A DNA stretch of 64,000 nucleotides from Nageia nagi (taxonomy: Eukaryota; Pinophyta). Location of the stretch: contig JBITNC010000001.1 of assembly GCA_050084985.1 (NCBI GenBank), positions 211,296,001 to 211,360,000 of the forward strand, given 5' to 3'. A program made the position numbers and the translations under genes. The notes under the pieces were generated by a model that made no database searches, was not told the DNA's origin, and saw nothing but the letters and a program-made list of their open reading frames with translations. Below, in pieces: positions 1 through 11,720 of this stretch. Numbering within the stretch: the first letter of the stretch is position 1; each line of letters opens with the position of its first letter.

Positions 1-46
1 TTGGCTCTAGAAATTGTTTAAAGGTTTCTGAAATGTTGTGAAGCTC
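1..46 (+). repeat. Remnant resembling the TR-GAG LTR repeat region
   Basis: The first bases (TTGGCTCTAGAAATTG, then TTTAAAGG) resemble the end of the tandem-repeat block in the TR-GAG LTRs near 34200 and 38830. The resemblance covers about 45 bp and then stops, so this may be the edge of a third, diverged copy of that LTR family. Bases 47-300 show nothing else recognisable. Confidence 0.4.
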
Positions 47-383
47 AAGGATTGTAATCTTGCTCCATAGTAATGCAATTTGTTATCTGATGTTTCAATA
101 TTCTGTAATGGTCCAATTTTCTTCAAAACCACAATAAATGGCCATCTCTACAAAATTATCAGTTTTTTAAAAAGATACCCATGATACTAAGGAACATTTA
201 TTTATTCTAGAGAATTAATGGAAATGGTGACATGTTAAAAATGAATGTACATTCATCATTGAGTTTATAGCTACATTATAAGATGAATTATTACAATGGT
301 TTATAAAATTTAACAAATCCACCTAGGGATAAATGAAAAAAATATGGCATGAAATAAAATAAACCTTCTAAACTAAATACCAC

Positions 384-1870
384 TTCCCAAAAGATGGACT
401 AGAGACTGTAAGAAAAATATATGAAATGATCATGGGACCCAAGAAAATAGTCCAAAAATATGATAAGAGATTCAAAGCAACTTAAAGACAATTACAAGAA
501 CTAATGATAGAGAAATAGAAAGTAGAATGGCTCATTTTGGGATTACAATTATAATTTAAACAAGATATGGAAAAGATATACACAACATACATTGAGGTCC
601 TACAAGTAGTTATCAAAATCAAATCACAACCATGGAGAGTGAACATCATTAATGATGACTTATCAAACCAACTAATCAAATTGATAGAAAAAGTCAATAA
701 AATATCCATTTAAGGGAATTCCATAATGCCTCCGTAATGTAGAAAAATTTGGTGCTAAATTTTTGTTAAGGACATATGAATAATGAATTTTTGATACTTA
801 GAAAATTTAAATAAGAATATTTTTAATATTACCATAATTTAGGAGTCCATAATAGCAAATATTACCCAATAATCAATGTTTAAAACTATGGCATCAATGG
901 AAAAACACATTATCAAACTTGGGGATCCTATAATCACAAGACCCACTAATGTAAAGGTAAGGACTTCCTATATGAAATCAAATAATATTTATGATAAAAT
1001 CCATGAGCATTTATAGCATATCCATATTAAACACCAAAATTACTTACTATAAAAAAAACCTTAGCACCATTCATAGATGATTCTAAAGTCACATATATAC
1101 CTATCATCGTATCCACCCAAAAACAACCACCTTGAGAGTAATAAAATACACCTAAAAATTGATATGACAACTAAGGAAGAAGATAAAATAGAGGAAATAA
1201 ATATTAAGGAGGATATTAGGGTGAAAGAGGAGGTTGATGACCATAATGCTTCAACTATAGAAATTTTTCCCATAGATAATATAAGTTTCCACATCCTTGG
1301 GTATTCCTAAGATGCCAATTTTGTCAAATGATGAATGAATATATCTTCACCAAATTCTCTAAACTATTTTAGGATATTTAATATTGAATATCAAAACTTG
1401 ATAGTAACAATAATTCAAATGCAAAAGCAACTTGATGGGTACTATTTGCTTACAACTCCAGAGCTTCCCTAGCTAAAATAAACCTACAAAATAATATGTT
1501 AAACCTAACACTAATCCTAAGTGGAAAAACTACTCTAGATATATTATTTGTATATATATCAACTCAGTTAGGAATGAAGAAAATAGGATTCACCAAACCC
1601 ATAGTGAAATAAATAATACCAAATTTGAAATACCTAGATCCCAAACTACACCACAAAATCATCCAAACAATCAAATAAATTATCTAGATTTTACAAAAAT
1701 AAGGATATCAAGTAACTTAACCATAAATACATTCTCAACAATTAATATTATTAGAAAATACCCTATTAAAAAGGTTTTGTAAACTCATTAAGTAGGAAGA
1801 CTTACAACCAAAATTGACACAAGTATACAAATATAGAATAAGAAGCAAATCCATAAGAAACTATATAAAG
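384..1870 (+). pseudogene. Gag remnant of E1
   Basis: From 384 the frame reads like the core of a Ty3/gypsy retrotransposon gag: a segment with YDKRFKAT, a QLQELMIEK stretch after a stop, and a helical tail near 560-709. An acidic, lysine/glutamate-rich linker follows at 1077-1310 (KEEDKIEEINIKED). Stops and frame changes are frequent, and no zinc knuckle could be read. The call rests on pattern similarity and on position upstream of the protease. The stretch 1311-1870 is unreadable linker. Confidence 0.45.
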
Positions 1871-1902
1871 TGATGAAAAATTAAAAAAATAAATTAATCC
1901 TA

Positions 1903-2313
1903 ATTGAAGTTGTTATGAACAATAAACTTGCAAAGAATGTTATGCTAGATTTAGGAGCTAATATAAATCTCTTACCTATTGAAATATGGATATAATTAGG
2001 ATGTCCCTCATTAGAACCAACATAATATAATATTACACTTGTGGATGGCTCTTTAGATTGGTCCCTATGACTATTACAAAACATGTCAATTTCACTTATA
2101 GAAATCACTTCATCAGCTACATTCGATGTGATAGATATGGATGATACCAAAAAATTAGAATATACAACCTCATTAGACTTGGAAGGGTTTTTGAATAATA
2201 ATGGCATTATTAATAGCAAAAATCAAGAATTGGTCCTTTCCAATTATGAATATGAAGTACACATTCCTTTGAAAAAAGGTATGAATGGTGCATACATCGA
2301 AGCACCAAACTAG
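1903..2313 (+). pseudogene. Retropepsin (aspartic protease) domain of E1
   Basis: The frame from 1903 has the retropepsin active-site pattern: hydrophobic residues, then LDLGANINLLP with the catalytic Asp at 1948-1950. It then runs through a beta-rich stretch with TLVDGSL and into an open frame from 2083 to 2313. The enzyme would cleave the Gag-Pol polyprotein as a dimer. Position 3 of the D-x-G triad is Leu rather than Ser/Thr at the x site, which occurs in plant elements. In-frame stops near 1993 and 2017 make it non-functional. Confidence 0.7.
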
Positions 2314-2704
2314 AGTAATGATAATGGAAGCAATGATGGTAACAATTTGATGGGTCTAAATGACCTATATGCCTTGACTATAAGAAAAGAATCAAACAAA
2401 TTTTTGTATCATATTAATCCCATAGATGATGGTCAACTCACTTTTCATACTAATTCCTTAGAGACCAATTATGACATATAGATATTTCATGGTAACCATT
2501 TTAATGATATGGTATGTAGGGAACCATGAGTTTCACTTAGAGTGATCATGCCAAACTAAATTAGGGCATCAAGTCTTCTAGATTTTAAAAGAGATATGTC
2601 AAGATAAATTACCTAAGTTTAATGATACTATTGAAATAGTACCTCTCCTCAAATTCTTAAAAGAAATGATTACAACTTTCCTTAATAAATAATATATAAT
2701 TAAT

Positions 2705-3130
2705 ATGCTCGAAGACACTCCCATAAGAATTGTAACAAGATGGTGGGGTACACATCAATCAACCATGATATCATGGGATCATGTAATGTATCACATCTTG
2801 TTATATTTCATAACTCTATATGTGATCATCAAAGTTATTGATAAATATTTAGGAGATATGAACTCTATAACATACATCACACTTTGCAAATCCATTTGAA
2901 AAAAATTAATCAATTTACAATTTGATACCTAGGTAAATATATTTAATTAGATATTAGGTATTGTCCTGTGTGCTTGGTATATCCACCATGAACTCCAAAG
3001 AGAAACAACCAATTGGGATGTATTGAAAACAATGTTCATTGATATGTTTAAATTTCATGATAACCATATTTTGACCCATAAATATCTACTATAAATTAAA
3101 AAATTATTACTCACTGAAACTTCTCTTGCA
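2705..3130 (+). pseudogene. Gag-like block lying between protease and RT of E1
   Basis: The frame starting at 2705 reads TRWWGTHQSTMISWDH and later AWYIHHELQRETTNWD followed by F-x-D-M-F-K-F-H-D. This matches the usual Ty3/gypsy gag core pattern of a conserved Trp-Tyr, an LxRxTTxW segment and a following F-rich helix. Three in-frame stops (TGA, TAG, TAG) break it. In a normal element gag lies before protease. Here the block sits about 400 bp after the protease and 400 bp before RT. It may be a duplicated or inserted gag piece. Confidence 0.55.
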
Positions 3131-3324
3131 AGAGTGACCTATTATGAAATTGTACAACCTACTATGACACTGATAGCTATACATCCATTATCAATGTTAA
3201 AAAATGCTTCTAAAAAAATCAAACAAATAAACCTAGAAATATGAAATCAAAATATAATGAAGAAATTAAAACCATGAAATTAAATATCAAAACATACTTA
3301 TGACTAAAAATTGCCATAATAGAA

Positions 3325-4746
3325 GACTACTATACCAAAGAGGAGGTAAAAACAATTACAAAAATACTAGTTGAATACCAAGACTTATTCCATCAAAATA
3401 TGATGGAACTTTGAGGCATGAATGAAGAAATCAAAACTATGCAAATATGATTAAAATCTAATTATAAACCATGAAAATAAATATTTTATCAATTAAATCT
3501 AAATTATAAAATATAGATCAAGAAAATATTATATTGAATGCTCGAAGCAAACATCATATCATCATTCAATAACATCAAATGGATTAGCCCTATGGTGATC
3601 CAATACAAAAAGATAGGGGACCTCAAAATTTATGTATACTTTTGGGAACTTAACGAAGCCTATGAATGTAACCTTTTCTCACACCATTTACATAAGAAAC
3701 CTTAAAAAATGTAGTAAAAAATGAAGTATATTTATTTACAAATGAATTTTTGGGATACCATCAAGTTCAAATTTCTAAGGTAGACCAACCCAAAATAACA
3801 TTCAAAATTGAATGGGGATCATTCATTTACAATATTATACCATTTAGGGTTAAGAATGTACCAATAATATTCTCTCAAATTATGATACAAGAATTTAAAG
3901 ACTTTATTCATGACTTCCTAGAAGTCTACCTAGATGATGGGATAGTATATGGAATGATGAAAAATAATATCCACATGTTATGACTAATGTTTGAGTCATA
4001 TTGGTAACTATGAATATCATTCAATTTTAAAAAATGCCTCTTATGAATATCATTCAATTTTAAAAAATGCCTCTTTACAACACCCTATGGAGTCTTATTA
4101 AGACATTTCATTTGTAGGGAAGGATTGATGGTAGACCCAACAAAGATCATCATACTATTAAATATACATCCATCTAAAATGGTAAAACAAGTAAGAAGGT
4201 TCTTAAGATCAATAGGTTATTACAAGTAGTTTATCAAAATTTATAAAGCCTTAGCTACATCTATAGATGAATTAAAAAAGAAGAGTCAATCCTTATATTG
4301 ATCCCAACAATATCAAGAACATTTTGATATTCTAAAGCTTAAATTATCCAAAGCCCCAATATTAGTATTCCCTAACTATAAAAAAGATTTTCATGTACAC
4401 ATTGATGCTAGTATTCAAGCAATCAACATTGTACTTACATAAAATGGTAAAGGTAACATCGACCATACAATTTATTCCATTAGTTAAAATATGGTAGACA
4501 TAGACAAAATTTATACATTCATTAAGCAAGAACCACTAGCTATGGAATATGCCCTTCAAAAATTTCATCATTATTTTTTAGGCATAACATTCATTTTTTT
4601 CATAGATTATGAGGCTTTTAGATACCTCCTGAATAAATTGGTAATCCAAGGATGGATTTATCATTGGTTATTCTTATTTCAAGAATTCACTTTCAAATTC
4701 ATTTTCAAACAAGGCAACTTAAATTCAATCCCTAATATGCTATCAT
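3325..4746 (+). pseudogene. Reverse transcriptase and RNase H of E1
   Basis: The RT part begins near 3325 (EYQDLFHQ). It continues with ISPMVIQYKK, then GYHQVQISKVDQPK and the catalytic box EVYLDDG near 3920-3940, where canonical YxDD reads YLDD. The connection domain and RNase H follow in the same frame: HVHIDAS near 4400, EPLAMEYALQKFHHYF near 4530, and a C-terminal NLNSIPNMLS ending before the TAA at 4746. This enzyme copies element RNA to DNA and removes the RNA strand. The copy is dead, with stops near 3981, 4018, 4195, 4300 and 4440. Confidence 0.8.
4010..4075 (+). repeat. 33-bp tandem duplication inside the RT gene
   Basis: The unit ATGAATATCATTCAATTT followed by 15 more bases occurs twice back to back (4010-4042 and 4043-4075), essentially identical. 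The length is a multiple of three, so the RT frame is kept. Near-identity in an otherwise badly decayed element implies a recent slippage or microhomology event. Confidence 0.85.
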
Positions 4747-4883
4747 AAATAAATAATGGTGAAACTTTGAAAATTGATGATGAATTATTGGGTGCTCACT
4801 TATTCTAAGTAAAAGTACTTTGAAATGACTTAAAGGAAATAACAACCTTTTTTATATCAAGAAAATTACCTGATGGCCTATAT

Positions 4884-6060
4884 ATGGAATATAAAAGAAA
4901 ACTACTAATCAAAGTAATGCCATACACTCTTATATTAGGAAAATTCTATAAAATTCATATGGATATAATAATTCATCATGTAGCACTCCCACATGAAAGT
5001 GATGACATCCTTAGAGAGGCACATGATGGAATAACTGGATACCATTTCAATGGAGACTTTATGAACAATAAATTCTTACAATATGGACTATAATGGCCTT
5101 TTATTCATTGAGATACCCACTTATATACCAAGAGTTGCAATATTTTCCAAATAATTGGTCACCCATCAACATGAGAAAAACTTCCACTTAAACTTGTGCT
5201 ATCCTTGAAACCATTTGAAAAATGGGAGATCAAATTTGACATATCACCCTTAGAATGAAAATTAGGGGTCAATATATCATTACTAGATTTAATTATCTCA
5301 CTTGATGGGTAGAAAGTGAGGTAGTTAGAGATTGTACAACACTAACAACATTCAAGTTTATATATGAAAATAAAATTACAAGATTTGTATCTAAAGGAAA
5401 TCATAAGTGATCAAGAAAAATACTTCATCAATCACACTATTAAATAGTTACTAAAATTATGATTTATCATAATCAAATTTCTCCATGCCACCCACAACAA
5501 AATGGTCTATTGAAGTAGTCAATAAATTTCTCAAGTGCACACTGATAAAAATCATATCTATTGATCGATCAAATTGGGAAGAAAAAATATTAGCAACACT
5601 ATGGGCATATAAAATAGCTTACAAATGACTAAATAAGAAAATAATATTAGAATTGGTTTATGGAATCAAAGCAAATGTCCCTATGGAATTTCAAGTTCTA
5701 TCATTAAGAATTTTCCTAGTAACACAATTTGATGATCATCGATCATTAGAATAATGACATTTTTCTCTTAACCAATTAGATGAGAATTGATATATAACAT
5801 TATACAACCAAATTCAAGAAACAAATTGGTAAAAATATGATATGATAAACATATTTAGAATAAATTATTTGAATTCGATGATCAAGTCCTTTTATATGAT
5901 AGTTAATATAAACACTATCTTAGAAAACTAAAAATTTGATGGTTGGGACAATACATCATGCACACCATTAAAGGTGAAGGAACCATACAATTAATAACTT
6001 TATATAGATAAATTCAACCAATATTTGTAAATGGACATAGATTAAAATGATACACTCCCT
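4884..6060 (+). pseudogene. Integrase of E1
   Basis: A zinc-binding segment (HESDDILREAHDGITGYHFNGD) is open from 4884 to 5093. The catalytic core follows in shifting frames: KPFEKWEIKFD near 5210 (first Asp), IISDQ near 5405 (second Asp), and the HPQQNG box near 5497 with the Glu recoverable only in a shifted frame. A further segment (YGIKANVPMEFQVLSLR near 5660) is the usual post-core region. The C-terminal part to about 6060 is poorly readable. Integrase joins the cDNA to host DNA. Stops and frameshifts inactivate it. Confidence 0.7.
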
Positions 6061-6223
6061 AATAGGAACTAGGAGTAGCATAGCAAGCATAAAAATAACC
6101 CAAAATATACTTGTATTATAGTAGTGTAGGCATATTATTGTAGATTTCATAGATAGTAAAAACTTTGGTTTTTTTTTCTTTACATCATATCGATACAACC
6201 ATAACTCCACCCAAAACTTTATT

Positions 6224-6750
6224 AAGTTGGGGAGTATATCATGTATTAAAATAGCTAAAGGAATTGCATGAAGTATTCAAAATTGCAGTTCTAATATCTA
6301 TAAAGAAAAAATCATACAATGATATAGCCCATGAGAATCCAAAAATAGAAATCCAAAACTCTTTGTGAACTATCACATCACTGGTACTAATTATAGGGAA
6401 AATGGTAATCAGGTGGCAAGTTCTAAATAGAATTGTAATTGAATCCCTATGATAGAGATAGTAAAGTGGTAAAAAATCCTAATAACTCTACCTACTCTTG
6501 AACCATATATAAATACTTTGCTAACAAAAATAAAAACCACTCTAATTTTGTGTCCAAAATTCCACCACCTTTGAGTAATTGAGTCACCATTTCTTGTGGC
6601 TTCATCTTTCTAACTCTAGTAAATAGACTAGGAAACCTACAATAAACAAAATACAATATGGAATTAAACATGATAAAAAACATTTATAGCTAAAATTTTG
6701 ATTAAAAATATTGATCCATTTAATATTCATTGCATTAATTAAAATCACCT
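6224..6750 (+). mobile_element. Polypurine tract and putative 3' LTR of E1
   Basis: AAGTTGGGGAG at 6224-6234 directly follows the integrase tail and has the form of a plus-strand primer tract. The sequence after it would be the 3' LTR. A plant-type TATA box (TATATAAATA, 6506-6515) lies about 270 bp inside, where an LTR promoter would be. No second copy is present, so the LTR call and its right end near 6750 are inferred from position alone. Confidence 0.4.
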
Positions 6751-7155
6751 TATTTACTTTTGTATACAATAATTAAGTCATAAATACAAGTGAATGATCA
6801 ATACTACATTGGGATTCTACAAAGGTATTACATGGTACAAAAATCTCACCTTGAGAAACTAGGTAATGCGAGTGGGGAGTACCATTTAGAAAGAATGCAT
6901 TTAATTCACATGATTCTAGCATAAAATTAGTACAAAACCATTGATCACATAAATGTTCATGGTATGCAAACTCACCAACCATTGCATGCCTTCTAATAAC
7001 CACCAATGATAATACCAATTCTATATACAATACCACTCACTACTTTTTAACCCTATAAATACCATAACCTATAACTAGAATACTTCACCACAACTAACCC
7101 AACACTACAAAGGGAGTAGCAAAAACACTAGCATTAGAGAATTATAGAGCCATGA
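6751..7155 (+). promoter_or_regulatory. Upstream region of the host ORF with TATA box
   Basis: No coding frame is supported here. TATAAATA at 7054-7061 is followed by a pyrimidine/AC-rich leader (CACCACAACTAACCCAAC) and then by the host ORF, whose readable frame starts at 7156. That spacing fits a plant core promoter or LTR promoter with its leader. Whether it belongs to a 5' LTR of the interrupted host element cannot be decided. Confidence 0.35.
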
Positions 7156-7916
7156 GTAGAGAAATTATTAGCAAAAGTAGAGGAAATAGCACCAAAAAGG
7201 AAGCAACCCCACCTAATCAACTAGGAGGGGGATCAATTCATGGAAAGGTCACTCAACTACCATTTCATGGAGGTACCAAATGAAGTGTAGGGTATTGATG
7301 AATCCATGTCCTACATAAAGACTATGAAGCTAAAATATCCAAGAATATTAAATGTGCAAGAGGATATAATTGCATTAACATCAAAGAAAAGAAAGGTATT
7401 CGATAATGTGGGTTTGATGGACCTCCTTAACATGTTTGATCTATGCTCTTATGGGAACATGATGAAATTCATCTATAGTTTCTACCATAACAATAAGTGA
7501 TGGTTAGATAATCCCTATTAGATAATTGAATAAATCATAGAATGGGTAATCAGGTTAAAGAAAGAGGGAGCCAAACATGACCATTTAATGATGAAGAGTT
7601 GGATAAAAACTATAGTAGTACAGAGCCTCATGGAAGTATAGACAAAGACAAAGGTGACAAAATTGAACTCAATTATTTTATGTGATATTCAAGTAGTAAT
7701 AGTCATCATTTCACAAAGATTTTATTACAACAATAATGTCAATAGCATCACCATGATATAGTATATTATAACCTACTAAATAATACATCAACACATGCAA
7801 TTTGGCTTCACTGATATCTTCTTGGAAGTTCTAGTTGTCAAGTACTTTTTACAAAGGCTTCCCTTCAAGCAACCAAATTCAACAGCTTGAATGAAAGGAA
7901 AGAGGGGGGAGAAAGT
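7156..7916 (+). pseudogene. Host ORF, segment 1 of 3 (unrecognised protein)
   Basis: The frame is open from just after a TGA at 7153, with in-frame stops mainly TAG and TAA. It includes a continuous piece at 7306-7497 (KTMKLKYPRILNVQED, then KKRKVFDNVGLMDLL). The translation is helical and charged and I do not recognise the family. Element A interrupts it exactly at 7916/14601. After deleting A plus one AAAGT copy, the codons GAG AAA GTT ATT continue in frame into ISTMKKIDMES. It may be a gag-like or accessory ORF of an older retrotransposon, since an integrase end lies in the same orientation at 43.6 kb. Confidence 0.5.
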
Positions 7917-8677
7917 TTTTATCACATAAAATTTATTTATGCATTTAAATAAATACATTTGCTTGCACTAATACACACCTAGACTATTTAATTTAATGAT
8001 ATCAATATTTATCTTGAATATAATCATAATATCAATAATTGTCTTGAATATCATTATTTATTATGGACTAACAGTAGGTAATATTATTATCTATATAAAT
8101 AGGAATCTAATAGTAAGTCCACATCAAGGAGATACATGATCCCATATTTGGTCTTGGTGGTGGCAATCCTTAAGGTGTCTTTTGATGCCACCATTCAAGG
8201 CTATGGTTTATCTACTTCCTTATGCAAGCTATTCTAACACTAACAATTTATCAAGATATCATATCATTGATTGAAATATCTATATGCAAATTATTAACTT
8301 AATTTGAAAGTAAAGAGAACTCTAACAAAGTCCATTGGTGCTCCTTATTCATGCCAAATACACCATCGATGCTCCTCCTATACAACATATAGACTACCTG
8401 TGGTCCTCTTTTTATGGCATTACAAGTTATAACTTCTCAAGTAAGATTTCTCTATCATCCACATATCAAATATATCATTATTCTTTGATGCTAGGTACAC
8501 TTCATAAGGTAAGTATACAAATCACAATTCTTGATTGGTATTATTATCCTCATTCTAGAGTGGTTATCTTCTTCATCTATTTATCTTTATGGTCTAAATT
8601 GCTATTCGTAGCTCGAAATAGGTATTTTGGGTATTGTAATTATTTATTTGTTTACATGCTCAAAATATTTATAAACA
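7917..8677 (+). repeat. 5' LTR of element A
   Basis: This copy is about 761 bp and aligns along its length with 13804-14595. Its first bases read TT where the 3' copy has TG. It lacks about 31 bp present in the other copy near 13960-13990. A TATA box TATATAAATAGG at 8092-8103 is conserved in both copies. The first Gag ATG follows only 38 bp after the LTR end. Confidence 0.88.
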
Positions 8678-8679
8678 TT

Positions 8680-8697
8680 TGGTGAACTTGACATGAA
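8680..8697 (+). other. Primer-binding site of element A
   Basis: TGGTGAACTTGACATGAA begins 2 bp after the 5' LTR, the right place and first three bases (TGG, complementary to tRNA CCA) for a primer-binding site. Element C has TGGTGAATTTGAT at the same place. I do not assign the tRNA. Confidence 0.55.
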
Positions 8698-8714
8698 CCT
8701 TAACTTCTAAAAAT

Positions 8715-10770
8715 ATGAATAATTCATTAGATCTTTTATCATTAAATGAATTAAAGCTTGAACCAAATAAAAGAAAAAGAAAATCATGGAAAGGTGTAAT
8801 ATCAATAAGAAAAAGTGTTAGGTTAAACAAAGATAGTGTCCCTTTGGCTATCAAAACCAATTTTCTTGATGATGAATCTTATCATGGAGATTTTGAAGAC
8901 AATTATAACCTTGGTAAAATAAGAATAAATATAACAAATGATGAATCTTATCATGAGGACTTAGAAGATAATGAGAGGCCTGAAGAAGAAATAATCCAAC
9001 CTTTTGAAAATAAATATCAATTAACCCTTTATCAATCTAAAAAATCTAATAATATAAATCTAATAGAAGATAAATTAAGGTTAGTGCAAGAGTTCATAAA
9101 TATTCTTGGGTTATTCTATAGGTTTACTAAAGATCTTACCATACCTCATTCATTTCATATCATCTATGAAATTTTGACCAAAAATAGTTCTAAGTCACCT
9201 TCTAGGATACTATTGGCTAAGCCACCCATCTTGTCATACACCTTAACAAGTTAGAGTAGGATCATCTATAGTATAAATCCTATTGAAATGGATTACTTGT
9301 AGCCCATTTTTCCTATAGAAAGTAATGTTAATTTTTGTATGGCTTATTCTTCCATCCCTAGGTCAAACTTTCATCAATCTGCATCATCTTTAACACTTGT
9401 GAAAACTTTAAAAGATCATGATTTAATAACATTAGAAGAAGCTAATTATGAGCATTTGGATGATGAGATGGTTGAATTTGATGATGAGTTAGATAATGAA
9501 GTAGAAATAGAATTTGAAATCAATCCTATAGCACAAGGACGTATCAATGCTTACCCTTACTGGTTAGATAGAGAAAAAGAAATTAAAGAGATGGAAGTAA
9601 GAAAAATAATAGTCATAAAATCTTATCAAAAAGCTCAAATATGTGTAATACAAGTTATCATAAGAGAGTTGAACAATCAACTAATTCAATAATGGAGAGA
9701 TCAAAATTGAAGATTCACTCTTGAGACACCTAAATATGAGAATGAGGAAGAAATTGATAAACCTGATCCCCTAGAGAAAAATAATAATAATGAAAATATG
9801 TGAAATAGAAAAGAAAAATCAAAGAAAAGGATGGCACAATTGAAAGAAATGGCTAAATAATTAAAGGGGTTAATGTTATTAAGTAAAGAAAAAGAAGGTG
9901 AATAGTTAAATGAAATGCATCCCTTTTTTGCAAAAATAAAAGGAAAAACATGGAAAGAGGAAGACATAGATTTTCATAAATATGATGGCATTAGTGATCT
10001 CAAGATACATATCACATGATGAAGATATGTTAGCAAGATGATTTCAACTTAGTTTAGGGAAGGAATCTTTTGAATGGTTCAACAATATTGAAAATCAAAG
10101 TATCACCAGCTATGAGCAATTAAAATGAGAATTCATAAATCAATATTGACATAATATGAAAAGAAAACCAAACCTTATTGATTTAGTAAGAATGAGACAA
10201 GGTGAGAACCAATCATTTGAGGAATTTGTAAAAACATGGAAGAAAATAGCCACATTCATAAATTTAAATGAAAAAGAGCTAAAGCATATGTTAATCAAAT
10301 CCCTTAGAGATGAGATGGTATTAGAATTCTTCAACTATTTAGAGCAACCCCTCTCTAAGATGATTATGTCCATGATTCAAAAAAATTACCTAGTAAAAAT
10401 TAGTTATTGAAAACTTAAAGAGAAGAAAAGAAACTATCAACTATGAAAATGATAGCAATAGTTACAATGGTGAAAGAAATATCTTATTCATATAAGAATA
10501 AAACCCCTAGAGTATACACCAAAATTATAGAAGATCATGATGAGTTGTTACAATCATTACTTCAAACGGGTTTGATATAATTACCACCCATGAGTCAAAA
10601 AGTCATTAAAACTATAGGTGGATTTTGTAGGTATCATAAAATTCATGGACACAAAATATGTGAACATAAAAAGTTTAAATATGTTGTCCAAGACTTGATA
10701 GACAAAAAAGTGATATATCATTCAAAAAATAAGAAAATAAGAAGAAGACTCCTATACATGTAGATAATTA
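8715..10770 (+). pseudogene. Gag polyprotein of element A
   Basis: From ATG 8715 one frame runs to about 10018, interrupted by stops. It has a basic N-terminus (NKRKRKSWKG), an acidic middle (EFDDELDNEVEIEFE) and the start of the gag core (DFHKYDG near 9970). The core continues after a frameshift with KESFEWFNNIENQSI and MRQGENQSFEEFVKTWKK (10190-10250). A zinc-binding knuckle follows near 10622-10690: FCRYHKIHGHKICEHKK, spacing C-x2-H-x4-H-x3-C, then VVQDLIDKK, as in Tat gags. It would form the capsid and package RNA. Nothing pol-like follows. Confidence 0.75.
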
Positions 10771-11331
10771 GAAATTGGGGATTTACAATAACCCCATGCC
10801 ACAACATAACACAACAATATTATATACACAAGATAATATGATGAAAAAGCCCATTATCATAGGGGTACAACAAGGAAAACATCAAAATGAAGCCAACACT
10901 AGTGGGGGCATAAGACCTTCTAGTTATGTCATTTGGTAAACATGCATGATCATACTAACACTAACAAAATTGACATTAGAATAGAAAAATTGATAAACAT
11001 CATGATGGAAAAAATGGAGGATCATTTTGATATCATAGAAGGAGTGCTAATGCTCTATTTTTATCAAGAATGGATCACTCATAGTCCTCTTTGGTAGCCA
11101 AATTTTATCAAACTAAAAAATTAATGAATGCCCCTTAGCATGGAGTTTTAGCTCCTAGATCATTATATCTTTTCAGGCCTCTTTTTTCAAAGTTTTAGCT
11201 CTCATATTATCATAAAATACATATCACAAATAATAATGCAAATAAAAAAAATTTATCTTTTATATATCATAAAAAGGTTAATCATTTTACAAAATCTTAG
11301 CATGGCTGAGTAATCATCATGTGCATGAAAG
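10771..11331. other. Non-coding stretch of element A
   Basis: No reading frame or RNA gene is supported. Near 11130-11200 are two isolated phrases (GGAGTTTTAGCTC, AAAGTTTTAGCTCTCAT) that resemble the unit of the 40-bp minisatellite found about 1.5 kb downstream, suggesting early scattered copies of that unit. Confidence 0.5.
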
Positions 11332-11720
11332 CTATAGTCTCCTAGAAGGACCTCGTCCCCCTATGCTAGAACTAGTAGCCTTGCTAGAGCCACTACCCTC
11401 ACACCTAACCTTGTATTTTTTGGCCCTCACTTTTTCTTGTCTTGCTTGTCTCTTAGCCTTTTTTGATAGGTAGCCTAGTGATCCTATAGATATCCTTGAG
11501 AGTCACTGTAATCCCTTCTATAGGTAAGTAAAAGGTGTTAGAATTAGGATCCCACCTCTCCATCAAAGCATCAACATATCTCAATCATGTAGATGTAATC
11601 ATCAAATGATAAATAGCTGAAGGAAATAGCCTTGAGTGTGCTCCAACTCTCATCTAACTAGGGCCATTATTGAGCAACTATAAATGCCATACTCTTTTTG
11701 AAATCCTGCATATAATAGCT
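11332..11720 (-). pseudogene. Antisense plant mobile domain (PMD) ORF remnant in element A
   Basis: On the minus strand, 11580 to 11453 reads LRYVDALMERWDPNSNTF followed by YLPIEGITVTLKDIYR and LPIKKG. This is the hallmark block of the plant mobile domain family: a helix with RWDP-x-TxTF, then a GE-like turn, T-x-L-x-D and a LP motif. Stops flank it. A basic, serine/glycine-rich segment in another frame (QARQEKVRAKKYKVR, ending TAG at 11332-11334) may be the C-terminal tail. PMD ORFs are known in plants both as host proteins and inside transposable elements. Orientation opposite to gag matches the antisense PMD ORF of element B. Confidence 0.7.

Larger units (their letters stand above)
300..6234 (+). 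mobile_element. Degenerate Ty3/gypsy element E1 (internal region)
   Basis: The + strand carries, in order, a gag remnant, retropepsin, an extra gag-like block, reverse transcriptase, RNase H and integrase, ending in a purine-rich tract at 6224-6234. The RT, RNase H and integrase zinc-binding parts share one reading frame from about 3540 to 5100, with many stops. No matching LTR pair lies in the window. The 5' LTR would be upstream of base 1, so element limits and TSD cannot be checked. This is the oldest-looking pol in the window. Confidence 0.8.

Noticed and set aside
6773-7036. Minus-strand 87-codon ORF
   Set aside because: No motif, and it overlaps the likely promoter and leader region; ORFs of this size are expected by chance.
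8335-8685. 116-codon + strand ORF
   Set aside because: It lies within the element A LTR, and the homologous LTR at 14403-14606 has a different, shorter frame; chance opening in LTR sequence.
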